Source of the DNA: Alitta virens
Lineage: Eukaryota > Annelida > Polychaeta > Phyllodocida > Nereididae
Direction of reading: 5' to 3'
Length of the DNA stretch: 64,000 nucleotides
Assembly: GCA_932294295.1 (NCBI GenBank)
Contig: OW028578.1
Span: 33,499,185-33,563,184, forward strand
Shown: positions 36,741-49,700 of the stretch, piece by piece
How positions within the stretch are numbered: the first letter of the stretch is position 1
Layout: each line of letters starts with the position of its first letter
Notes under the pieces: model-generated
Seen by the model: only the letters and a program-made list of their open reading frames with translations
What the model was told of the DNA's origin: nothing
Database searches by the model: none
Translations under genes and position numbers: made by a program

Positions 36741-37659
36741 TAATTTGTAATCAATATCAAAAACAAATACCTAAACAGCATGACAGATCAAACTGATGTC
36801 AGACCAATTTTGGCTTATGTCGGCCAACACTGGCTGGGTGTCTAGCCGACATGGCATATAACAGTTTCATAAAAATATATGGTTGACTCTAGACAGCTGT
36901 AGCAATCTATTCCTGGCTGTAGCTATAACAAACTAAAGCCAGCTGCTTCGGTCTACTCCTAGCTTATAGTTGGCTTACATCTACCACCACTGAAACATAT
37001 AAACCTTGGAAAATGTACACATACATACCAGTCTGAAGAGCAGACATCAATGAAATTGATGTTATATATCATAATATGTCCTTTAAGATCCGGCTTTGAG
37101 TTGCCAGCTATAGCCAGACAGTTCCGTTTAGCGGCAGGTAGCATTGTACAGCAAAAGTGTCTAGCTTTGTCTGAGTTCAATTTGACATACCATTCCTAAA
37201 TGAAACTAACCCTATATAGGAAATGTATTGATAATGGCATAATCCAGATAAGATGTCACATTGGCTCAATGTCAGCCCAATATTGTCCATTAATGTTACA
37301 CCGGCCAACTTTGCCCTGACCTGCAATGATATCTGGTTACAATGAATAAGTGTCGAATTATTTTACACATAAGACATATAGACTTTCACAGGCCATCCAG
37401 AATTCAAGCATTGGTCGAATAAGTAGTTGCATCAGATGTAATCAATTAAAAACTATAATCCTTGATAGATGGTGCTTTCATTGTGCTAAAATTGATTCCA
37501 CAGAGTAGACTATGTTATCTTGGAAAGTAACACATCGATAAAATCACAACATATATATAATGCCCATGAAACCAGTGCCAGATTTAGAAATATGTTGAGT
37601 GTGCTGTAGAAAATTAGGCCTATTTTGTCTGTCCCACCGTGATTTTCCCTTGCGTTTGT

Positions 37660-38167
37660 AATTAAGGGGCGTTCACACTGTCATGAGTGAGGATGCCAAG
37701 TGAGCGCAGATGACAACAAAATCCTTGTCCATACGTAATTCACTCGCCAAGGTATGTACGGATACTCGTGCAAATCCGTAGAATGCTCCTGGTAGCGCTA
37801 GATCACTTGTGACTATCTGTGAAGAAGGCAAAACTTTTTTAACATGTTTAAAAATTTGGTAGACGTTCAACCAGTCTAATTGTTGACCTTTACGGGAATC
37901 TGGAATTGCTCGGGATTCATTCGACGAGTGTTTGGCGAATGATCTACGTATATCAGCGGATATATTTGTCATAGGAAGCTTTGCGAAAAGTCACTTCTGG
38001 CTTTTCCGTGACAGGCCCTGTTCGTCGAGCGGTCTGCGAATGTCCCTCGAACGTTCGTGGAAAGAATTAATACGTGATTAACAGAGCCACGAGTGAGCAC
38101 ATATAGTCCCTTTTTGATATCCGTGGTCACTCGGCTCTGTTACTCATGATAGTGTGAACTGGGGTTA
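37660..38167. mobile_element. Inverted-repeat element flanked by TTAA
   Basis: GTTCACACTGTCATGAGT at the left and ACTCATGATAGTGTGAAC at the right are inverted copies. TTAA borders both ends (TTAAGGGG and GGGGTTAA), which may be a target duplication. The 99-codon minus-strand frame in it has no recognised domain and is probably incidental. The base content is GC-richer than the surroundings. Confidence 0.55.
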
Positions 38168-38337
38168 AGTGGCGGAGTTAATGCGCGGACACTTGTCAAT
38201 AATGGTGAATCATTGAAGCCAAACTATTTTACTTGTATTAATATTAACAAAGCACAAATGTTCCAAAAAAAAATTTGTTTAGAAAAAATGTCCTTCGGGG
38301 GGAATAATTTCATTGATCATCCCCCTCTTCCTAAAAA

Positions 38338-38374
38338 GTGGGGGGGGGGGTATATATCCCCCCCCCCCCTGTAT
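38338..38374. repeat. G10-TATATA-C12 palindromic homopolymer pair
   Basis: A run of G, then TATATAT, then a run of C. On one strand this can fold as a G:C hairpin. It is followed by CGACGCCCCTGGGCTCCAC, which looks like a transposon end. Confidence 0.85.
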
Positions 38375-39396
38375 CGACGCCCCTGGGCTCCACAATTGCT
38401 AAGTGCAGGGAAGGGGGCAGGGTCAAAACCCCTCAATGGCTGAAAATTGTGATTAAAATTTTTATAGAATATAAGGTGTAACAGAACATTTGCGGGATAT
38501 AAATTTTCTCTGTATGGCATAAAAAAACTGTGTCTGCAACTTTTTGTTTTTTTAACATATGTGAAACAACCCCACCCTCAAAAAGGAGCTTTCAAGTATG
38601 TTGCAGCACAGAGTCTCTACAAATATAAATCTGGCACTGAAGGTAACATAAAATCGAGTTGAATCTAAGCAAGTGCAATGCCCATGGATGATACTTTTTA
38701 ATGGAAGCTCTAATATAACCATGATTCTCATAAAAATAACTGCAATGTTAGTTAGTTAGCTGAATAAAATGAGCATAGCAACAATCTGATGTTTTGAGAA
38801 ATTTAGAAATCTGTGTGTGTGTGAACATTATTAAAATGTGATATTGTATGTGATTGTAAATTGGAAATGTGTGTAGATTGCAGAAATTTCATAATTGCTT
38901 TCAGCCATAACAACTTGTACCTCCGTGCAATATAAAGTAGGGAGTTGATTCTAACACACACGTGTGTGAAACATTTTTAATTAGGAAAAAAAGCAAGTGA
39001 CCCCCATTCAGAACGTTGCTTTCTTATTGTCTCTGGTTCTACCAATGAATTGTATTACAAAATGGAATGGTTAATAGTTACATTCTGTACAAATCAAATT
39101 AACCCTAACATTCCACAGATAAACCTTTGCCATTGAAACAATATTAGTTCACATTATGTTGGTTTTAATATCGGAGTAAATACAATGATGACAAACTAAG
39201 AGTATGGTTGCATCTACTAACCGATTGATTGTCCGATGGCCATAAAATCAGGTTGTAAGGTTGTATAATTAAATGATGCAGTTTCACTTAGAGCCAAATG
39301 TAATGAAGTGCAACGCAGCTCACTTTGCCATTTGTTTGCAACGTCACCATTGTTTTGAATACCTGGTCACCCATGTGCGGATGTTATGTGTACTAT

Positions 39397-39535
39397 GGTG
39401 GGTGGGTGGAGTATGGCTTTACGTCCTGTATTTCTGCACCGGATGGGCTGATTAGGACAGGCGGGGACCATGGCAATGAGATGATGGATGAAACAGCCAT
39501 CCAACCTATGCTCGACTGGGAATCGAACCCGGGAC
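39397..39535 (-). mobile_element. SINE family 1, head-truncated, first duplicate
   Basis: Minus-strand body with GAGCATAGGTTGGATGGCTG, CATTGCCATGGTCCCCGCCT and GTGCAGAAATACAGGACGT. The tRNA-like head is lost beyond the B box (GGGTTCGATTCCC). Confidence 0.8.
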
Positions 39536-40268
39536 CTCCTTGCCCTTGCCTTTAAACATCACTTAAGTAAAATAAATTGTGATGTCTGAAGACAATATGT
39601 TTGAATTGAAATTGGCTGCATTCATCCCACCAGTTATATCTGTTCGATAGACTCCGGTAACTTAATCTGATCAGTCATTGATTTTGCACTTAGCTAAGTA
39701 TATGTCCAGTATCGATAATCACCTTTGTCGCTAAAATTGGTAACATTTTTATACATGATCATGCAGCAGTGTGTCCTTTTGTAGAAATGTGTGCTTCTAC
39801 CTTCCAATAGTGGTAATCCAGATCAAACCAGATGCATAATTTCATAAACGTAGCCATTTCATGAGATACCATTCATACAACAGAGTCATACTCATGTGTG
39901 ACGTCATCAAGAGCTTCATAACGAGGCTGATAAGGAATGCTCATAATAGTTACATTCTGTACAAATCAAATTAACCCTAACATTCCACAGATAAACCTTT
40001 GCCATTGAAACAATATTAGTTCACATTATGTTGGTTTTAATATCGGAGTAAATACAATGATGACAAACTAAGAGTATGGTTGCATCTACTAACCGATTGA
40101 TTGTCCGATGGCCATAAAATCAGGTTGTAAGGTTGTATAATTAAATGATGCAGTTTCACTTAGAGCCAAATGTAATGAAGTGCAACGCAGCTCACTTTGC
40201 CATTTGTTTGCAACGTCACCATTGTTTTGAATACCTGGTCACCCATGTGCGGATGTTATGTGTACTAT

Positions 40269-40407
40269 GGTGGGTGGGTGGAGTATGGCTTTATGTCCTG
40301 TATTTCTGCACCGGATGGGCTGATTAGGACAGGCGGGGACCATGGCAATGAGATGATGGATGAAACAGCCATCCAACCTATGCTCGACTGGGAATCGAAC
40401 CCGGGAC
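40269..40407 (-). mobile_element. SINE family 1, head-truncated, second duplicate
   Basis: The same SINE as at 39397-39535, carried along by the 872-bp duplication rather than inserted independently. Confidence 0.8.
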
Positions 40408-40744
40408 CTCCTTGCCCTTGCCTTTAAACATCACTTAAGTAAAATAAATTGTGATGTCTGAAGACAATATGTTTGAATTGAAATTGGCTGCATTCATCCC
40501 ACCAGTTATATCTGTTCGATAGACTCCGGTAACTTAATCTGATCAGTCATTGATTTTGCACTTAGCTAAGTATATGTCCAGTATCGATAATCACCTTTGT
40601 CGCTAAAATTGGTAACATTTTTATACATGATCATGCAGCAGTGTGTCCTTTTGTAGAAATGTGTGCTTCTACCTTCCAATAGTGGTAATCCAGATCAAAC
40701 CAGATGCATAATTTCATAAACGTAGCCATTTCATGAGATACCAT

Positions 40745-43700
40745 TCATACAACAGAGTCATACTCATGTGTGACGTCATCAAGAGCTTCATAACGAGGCT
40801 GATAAGGAATGCTCACATTAGGCACAGAGCGTCCGCCATTACAAGAATTTGAATCAAGCATGTCCAAACTGTTTTCGCTCATTGCCATATTGGCGATTTC
40901 TCTTCCGCCTTCATACGGTCGGCCAATATCGTCGAAAGAAATGTGTCGTTTGATGACGTAGTTGACTTTAATTTCCTCCGGTTCTCGTCGCTTTCCCATT
41001 TTCTGTTTATGGTTGATCTAAGGGAGGAAAAGAATGGTAAGTTTGACCTGCAATGATTGATACATGGTAATGTGAAGAAAATTCATAATCCCAGAAAGCA
41101 TTTCAGATTGGCCCGATGTTGGTCTGACATCGATTTGATATGGGCGATGCCAAAATAAACCAACATCAGGTCAATGTGACATCTAGGGTGAAATATATCA
41201 ATAAAAAGGGTGTTTTACAAAATGTATAGCTAGTTTTGACTTTTCTCAATAATTAAATAAATGTTAAACCTAGTACTAAAGCTAGTAATGTGCTTACAGG
41301 TATATGCAATTTAGTTGATAATAAAAGGAATAAAATTCCACCTGTGACAGGCTGTAAAATATATTCATTGTTCCCTTTAGTTCTTTAAGGTAGCACAGAA
41401 TCATCTAATCAACTGTTCTATTGTGTGGTGTGCAAGATGATCTATATTTAGCTGGCCTAATTTGGCTGACCTGGTTTTGAATGGAACTTAGTGGAAGCAG
41501 TTTCTGGAAGATTCTGCAATGCTCTAGAACACTCTACACTTTTCTAGACTTTTCTAGACTTTTCTAGAAATATGCAGATTAGTGGCCAAGTATGAAAGGG
41601 GGTGAGTGACAGGCAAGAGGAGGGAGATTTCTTCAGAAGCCCTGGAGAACTTACGTCACCACAAGAGCCTATTGCTATACATTAGTGTGGAGTTTGTGCC
41701 ATCGTATTGCCTTGTTGGAATTCATCATCATAAGAGTAGAGTGTCCGTGAAACTGTGAGTGAAGAGACATTGGTCCAAGTACGGGAAGACATCAACGTAA
41801 CATCAGGACTATCGTGAGACTTTCTCAACTGTGGAACGACAGCAGGACCACACCAGGAGGGACACCACACATAACTGTGCCAAAACAAGGACGATTTTGA
41901 TATTGATAGACTGTGAGTGCAGAATATTGAATGATTTGTACATATTACTTCATGTTGAGTGTATTATTGTTTAGTAACCATTAAAGTGTTTAATTGTAAA
42001 ATTTTGGGTTTGTCGTTCATTTCTGCTGAGTCGTAACACACCAAAACTATTGAATTTGGTCCAGTTGTATAGGACGCACATGAAATCTTGTGTTGTGCTT
42101 GCACATCTTCTATTTTGTTTTTGTGACTTTTTGTTGGGATGTCAGGTCCCAAATAGCATTCCAAAATCGGGACAACATTGGCGCGATGCCAGGGATGTTG
42201 ATATGATGTTGTTGTGACAGCATCCAATATAGAAACAATGCTGACCCAATTTGAAATGCTTTCAGGAATTGGTACTAGGGAGACAAAACATGCAATATGA
42301 ATTAGTTATATCTCGAATAGGAGGGCCAATATCGTCGAAAGAAATGTGTCGCTTGATGACATAGTTGACCTTCACTTCCTCTTGTTCTTGTCACTTTTCC
42401 AGTTTCTGTTTATGGTTGATCTAACAATTTTGTTGGTTATATCTCAACGCTGAAGGCGGAGGATATGGGCAGCCAAGATGTTAGGTAACTCCTTACTATG
42501 AGGGATATCACTAACGTAAGTTCATAAGGCATATTTACTAATTTGTTTTGTTTTAATGCTTTTATTATGCAAAAACTTTAGTTTGAACTCAAGAGGGAGT
42601 TAACTAACATTTTCGTTGGTTTTTGCCCACTCGAAACAATAGGAAATAAGTCTAAGTGGAGTAGAGCATGAGTTACCCCCACCTAGATAGATTACCTATT
42701 GTTTTGAGCGGAATATAACCAACAAAGATGTTAGTTAACTCCCTAATGAGTGCAAACTGTACTGTAATGCTTAATAACAGCAGTTAAACAAATCAAACCA
42801 TCAAACAATTAGTAAATATGTCTAATGAAGTATAAGGTAAATATATCCCTCATAGTCGGAAGTAAACTAACAATTTTGCTGCTTATATATCCCTCCGCCT
42901 TCAGCATTAGGATATAACCAACAAAAACGTTAGTTAACTCCCTCCCACATGGGATATAAACATTCTATTCTGTTTTTGTGACTCTTTGTTGGAATGGCAT
43001 GTCCCAGATGGCATTCCTAATCGGGACAACATTGGCACGTTGTCAGGATGTTGTTACGATGCCGCTGCAACAGCAGCCAATATAGCAACAATGTTGACCC
43101 ATTTTGTAATGCTTTCTGGGATAGGTACTAGGGAGACAAAACATTGCAATGCCTTCTCCTTACTGACCTTGTTAAGATATCCTGTGCTGACAGAGTTAGT
43201 GATAAGCCTGAGCCGGCTTGATGTGCTCGACTGAGACATGCTCGCGAGGTCGTTGGATGAAGCATGTCTCTCTCTGGCCATTTGACGTCTCTCCAACTGG
43301 ACCATCACCAACCGATATAGCAAGAGGGCAATCACCAGTCTAAAAAGATATGATAGTGAAGATAATTGGCAATACTCGGTCAGCATGCTAGATCAATACA
43401 TATTTCGTCATCAAAAATGACATTGTAATTTACTAATTACAGAAAAATTCAAATTTTGTATTTTTGTAGACCTTGAGTCAATTGGGGCAAATGCATTATT
43501 TTATTAATGCCAGCCCTTTATTATTATGTATAAAATTAAATGTTAAAATGTTGTTCTCATTTACAATAAAGGCTCTTTCACACCACCAAAAAGCAGATCA
43601 GTGCCGGAAAAACATTAATATACCTTTTCATACACCAGCAATGAGGACGTTGACCTCTTTTTATTTTTTAGTTAACGTAATGTGCCACGACGTCATTACT

Positions 43701-46700
43701 TGACCATTGTTCTTGCAGGAACTTGCAATCTGTGACCTCACCATGGCCATTGTCTACTAACATATCAATACTTATATCAGAGTGCAAAAAGAGGTCAATG
43801 AGGCAAAAATGCCAACATGGCTGCTATGGAGCTCTGTGAAAAGAGTATGAGGCAAAAATGCCTGCTCCATGTAAAGGGTGTATATTGGCAAATGTCAGTT
43901 GACAGAGGGTTGATTTCGAGCTAATGCCTTGTTCGACATATCTTGGTATAAAATGTTGCTTCCATTCACGACAAAACACTACAGCAGGAAAATTGGATTT
44001 GAGGGAACAATAAGTTTGAATAACTGTACCAAAGCATAATAACACAATATAAAAAACGTCTAAAAACATTTTTTTAGACATGTCACCAAAGAACTTCTGA
44101 CAAAAAGACTCTCCATCAAATTTCAAAGATCTCCCTGATAAGTTATTTTGTAATATACCACTCAAAATATGACTCTATGTGGAATAGTCCACCATATGTG
44201 TCACTATGACTCTTTTATAAATATTTTGCTGTATTTCTCAATACTTTTCATGCTGTGGGGCTACAGTTGGAAGATATCGATTTCTAAACTGTCTGACAGC
44301 TCATGTACCATTTTTATTATTATGTCACATAATACAAATATAACACCCTTACCAATATGTCTTTTCTATTGTGATGAAATGTTGCAAAATTATTCAATGG
44401 AAATATCTCAAAACGACCTACGTGTTTTTGCAAGTGAAGAACATGTTGGTGTAAGAAAGGACTCCATATCTGAAGATGAGCAGCAGCCTCAGGATCAGGA
44501 ACGGAAGATCCTGCATCATGATGGAAATGATGATACCATACACATCCGGGGTACAGCACGTGTCATCGTCATCACCCTGTGATGTCATAAATGTAACCAT
44601 AGCAACATTAATATACAACTTATCTCCCCATGCTTGTGTACACCCATGGAGCCACCAGAACAGGAGAGAACAGTTTTGTAGATCAAAAGTAGAATCACTG
44701 TCTCGCTCACACTTGTATGACCATGCTAATTGGGGGTACAATAAACTTTTCTCAGTGGAATTTCACCCCTTTACCCTTGTTTTTAGCATTTTTCACTGTT
44801 CTCTCCTGTTCTGGTGGCTTCATGGTACACCAAATGACATTTAAATTTGATATTTTTTTAATTCTGTGTATTGTTTATATTAATTTAGGATACCATGTGA
44901 AATATTGGTGTTATTAATAACAGTTTTACTAAAACTGAACCATGAATTTTTCAATTTTAGCCAATGACTCAAGACACAATAATATTTTATTAACACTATA
45001 TATTTACTGTCTGATAGTACAACTATATAAATCATCATATACTATAATATGGTCAAGGAGGCAGTGACTAAGTTGTGGTAACAATGTAACATGTTATCTG
45101 GGTATCTCCGATTGGAAAACTTCGGTTGGTCACTTACAGCAGATGTCATAGACTTGGAAACTAACCTGCAGTGGACGTCATGCAAATTCAAAAGCAGTCC
45201 CTCAGCCAATGGGATTCGTGGATTTCTGTTTCTAAGTCTATGAGTTCTGCTGTAATTGGTGCAGTGAGTTTGGAGGGTTCAAATAACTACCAAGGTAATA
45301 CATCTTGAATGAAATTGGATTTTTCATTCTACAGTCGCTCGCAAAAGTAAGTACATAACCCCAGACGTGACACTTTTCTGGCCAATTCTATTCAAAACAA
45401 ATCTCACTTAAGTTAAGATATAACTAAAATATACAGCTGGATATATTTAGCTTACCAAGAAAGCTTACAACCATAAAATATTAAGTTTCACAGGTTTGTA
45501 CTTACTTTTAAGAGCTACTATACCGTAACGGAGGGTATTATCGACAGGGCGGGTATTATTGACACTCGCATTATAATGTTAAAAATATTTTGTTAACAAA
45601 CTAATTTAAGTGTCGAAATACCCGCCCTGTCGATAATACCCTCCGCTATGGTATATGACCATGCTTTATTATGCATGTTTCATGCATACTTGGGTGTTCG
45701 ATTACCATCAGGGAAATATGATATTGAACGTGAATCATGGCAAATGCGTTCAATATGTTTCCAAAAATGTTAAACATTTTCTACTACTTGTAGCTCTAGT
45801 CTTGCTGCCTTACTCACAATATGGAACTGTATGGATACAAATAGCAGGTCCACAAATAAATAAAGCCATTTATTATCAATAAACAAATAAATACTAATTT
45901 ATGTGTATTTAACCATTCACAATCTTTTTGCAGAAATTTCATGCTTTAATGGCATAATATTAGAAGCAGCATTTGGTGTATTTGTTTATCTCACTAGAGG
46001 GCACCAGTCATTAATTCATGCTAAAACGCCCCCTGGTGTATACTAAGTCAAACAAACATGCATAGTTATGTAAGGTTATGTAACAAAATGCAGACAATCA
46101 ATCAGCCCTATGCAGTTGCATGTATAAATATTTGGTAAATATAAGCAGTTGGTAGCATTCCAATGTCAACTTACAAACCTGTATGAAATATTTGGCTAAC
46201 TTTTCAAATTAGAATCAATGACAAGTCGATATAATGACAACATTCATAATATAGGTAGCTTATGAACTGGGAATAACGTATAAAATAATTTGATACATGA
46301 ATCATGTCAGTAATTAAGTTTGTAAGTAAGTAAGTAAGTTAGTAATAAGTAGTTAATACGTAGTTCACAGTAAATAAGCAAGAGTTAAATAAACAAAATA
46401 TAAAGTAATTAATTGTATTTATTGGTAAAAATGTGATGCTTGAGTTGAATGGAATTCAATCACAAATTAAAATTCTTAATTAACTTGGTAAAATTATACA
46501 AAACATTTAGTTACTAAATAGACGATACACAACAAATAAAGAAATAGTTTGAAATATTTAAGTTTTAATTTAAAGTTATAATATCCATATCGTATATTAT
46601 TAATATTCTTAAGTGTGTATATTGTATATACTCACACTGAATCTCTCAGTAACCAGTCTGGATTGATCCCTTCTTCCTTTTGTTGCTGTCAGTACCATTG

Positions 46701-49700
46701 TAAACTGCATCAGGGACCAGGACCATATTCCAAGGATGGCTGTGCACAAAGCATGGTTGGTGCTCACCTGGAACAATATAAGAATTAAATTGGTTTGAAA
46801 TCAAAATAATGCATCTGGTTTTAGACTGGTAATATACATTTAGTACACTGGACTGCACCTCTGAAAGTCTGACGATTGATCATGTTAATGGAAGTGATTC
46901 AGATTTCAGATTCAGATTTTTAAATGCACTTGTAATACATGTGCGGAGGGCCTCCATGGGGCAGCAAAGCACTAAGAAAACTTTACCTGAAATCGCATCC
47001 GTGCCTTGACCACTTCCACACAATATCGAATAGTTTTAGTTTTTTTGTATAATGACTTGTACTAAACCATGAAAATGTTCAAGGCGCGGAATCAAAAAAT
47101 AATTAATTTAACGGCCATTGAGCAAATCAGACATGGTGATTCATCAAAAGACTCATCTGCTGAACAGCGCAAAAGCATTGCAACCACTTTGTTTATACCT
47201 GGGCCTAGGCCTTTATCAAGTATAAAACTATCATACTATGTTCTATGACAGCCAAGGTATCTTTAAGCGAACGAACGCTCTGAATTTTGACAATATATAG
47301 GTCAACGCCGCAGCAGCGTAGGCAGCGTAGGCAGCGAGGGGATGCCTAGACTTTACTTTAAAAGGCTGCTGCTCTTCTAATATTGGTCCGATTTTCGTCA
47401 AATAAAGACTGAATTGTTCAGAAAAATTTGTAGAATTTATATTTATACAATAGATAATTAAATTTGTAAAATTCTGAGAAAAGAATGGAGTATACAAGGC
47501 ACAGACACTGGTCTCAGTGAGGCAGTAGCCATCATACTGTATTAAAGTGTTTACATTGTAGGCCTAGTGCTGCTGGCATTCTAAACACAACACCAGGTAT
47601 CTATTCTTCGTTTTAAAAAGAATATTCTTGTTAGACCAGCAAGTTTTCTTAGTGCAAGGCTACCACAGTATAGGCCTCAAGCACTACAGCAATATCTAAC
47701 CATTAAATTAATGTTAAATTGTATATTGAATGATGGACTGGCAGTGAAGTGGAGAAACTATCCCACTCACCTGACAATTGCATGAATCATGAATAGAGTT
47801 GGGAACTTTATCGTTTTATAATGTAGTTGTTTGACAAATGAGAATATTAGGCTTCGACCATGTTTGAATTTAATATTTTTTCAATTGTAAAGCACTAATT
47901 AAAAGAAAGAAAAGGTAACAGATTGAAGGATCTTCCTTCAACCTTCAACAATTCACTGACAGTTCTGATGTGTACTTTGAAACCCATGTTCTTGGACCTT
48001 GGACAACAGATTAGAAGAGTATGGTTGGTAAATACTGTTCCTGCAACCTGGTTTTGTTTTGACAAATGCGTAACTTTTCTCTGTGTGTGTGTATTGAGCT
48101 GCTGTTATCAGGCAATGTTGGGCTGACGTCAATCTCACAGAACATTATGCTAGGAAAACGGATGTATGAATTGGAATGGAATCAGAGAAGTGGCCCCTGA
48201 TGCTGTGCAAACCCTGATTCAAAGAAACTTCAGATTTTAATGGAAAATGTTATTGAAATCTATGAAAATATCTACTGGATTAGCACTGGCACTAAAATAT
48301 AATATTTTGAAAATGCGCTGGGAATGTCAATCAATTGGAAATAACAGTGACAGGAAACGCCTACTACAGCTCGTTGAAGTCCACAGAAAGTGAAATTAAA
48401 CTATATATGAAGTTTGTGAACTGACCACATCTTCCTTGAAAGCCTCAAAGAACTCCACGATGTCAGCAGCTGTGCCAATGTAAACTAGAAGAAGCTGGGA
48501 TAACTGGTCATGGGTCAGCTTCCCTTTTGGTAAAATCCATCTTCCCAGGATTAAAAAGAGCAGGAGAGCTTGCTCCAGAGACTTCACCCACTGGTCTGAG
48601 GACATCTTTAAGGGGATCTTAATTTCCAGCTGCAAAACAGAGGCAAAATCTCAGATTAAGTGTCCATCTAAAATCAGTTTTTTTTTTTTTGGTGTTTTTT
48701 CTTAGGATATCTTAGCTAAGATGCGGATAACTATGAAAATTCCCTATACCTTACTTTTTAATATAGCTCTTTAGAAGCTCTTAAAGAAATATAATTTTTT
48801 GTTTCTTTAAGGTAGCACTAGTCCAAATGATCATATAAATCAAAATGACTTAAAATATCATGTAGACTGTCCAGGGTAACATTATATAAGTATTTAGCCA
48901 TAACACACATTGGCCAAGTGAGGCACATACTAGGAATCATTGTTTTACTTTAATATTTTAATAATAGAATGAATTAATCAAATTTGAACAAAAGAATATC
49001 AAACATTAAATACTATACAATTAAGCAAAAATAAGTCCTGTAAAAAATGTATAATCAAATGCGTTTTTTTTACAAATATAGACAAAGCAACTTTGACTCA
49101 GAGCTGCTCTTCATATGTAAATGAAACCATAAATTTGCATAACACCGTATTTCAAATGAACTACTTACCCCAAGACCCTCAATCCGGGCACTTAAGTCCT
49201 CAGCACTCTCATTAAGAGAAGATGACAGGGCATGGGTAACGTTAATTTGTGATTTGTAAATAATCCTTTTGTTCAGCTCGTATAGTTCTAACTTCCAAAT
49301 GACAGGCACTACACAGAGAAGGAATAGAAAAACACTGGGACAGAACCTGCAATAAAAAAGTTAGAAATAGTAAAAAATACTGGCAAATACAATGTTATAC
49401 AAAGCAGTTTAAAATTCAGATGTACTGCATGTCTTAAATGGAGGGTTGTCATAATATTAACATTATAAGAAATATGAGCTGTTTAGATATTAAGTATGCA
49501 AATTATACTACATTGGCTACCCAGATAGCATTTCAAATTGGGACAACATTGGCCTGACCACAGCGATGTTGATGTGACGTTGGCCCGACTGCGGCCAATA
49601 TTGAAAGACCTGGCCCAATTTAGAATGCGATTTGGGTAGACATCAGCGTGATGTCAGCCAATGACGACCAACGTTGACCTTATTGAAACGCTGTGGACCC

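Larger units (their letters stand above)
39072..40815. repeat. 872-bp direct tandem duplication of the TMEM26 3' end
   Basis: 39072-39943 and 39944-40815 are near-identical; a difference is C/T at about 39421 versus 40293. Each copy contains, on the minus strand, the last TMEM26 codons (PYQPRYEALDDVTHEYDSVV and stop), the 3' flank and a family 1 SINE. Only the 40745-40815 part of the second copy is joined to the gene, so 39872-39943 is a detached duplicate of the end of the exon. Confidence 0.95.

Noticed and set aside
37673..37972. 99-codon minus frame
   Set aside because: It lies inside an inverted-repeat element, has no domain, and its edges match no splice site.
39273..40427. Identical small plus-strand frames in two places
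   Set aside because: They lie in the 872-bp duplicated TMEM26 3' flank and SINE; the repetition reflects the duplication, not a gene pair.
44169..44844. Plus-strand frames of 122-137 codons
   Set aside because: They are antisense to TMEM26 exon 44422-44576 and a MITE; codon content follows the minus-strand exon.
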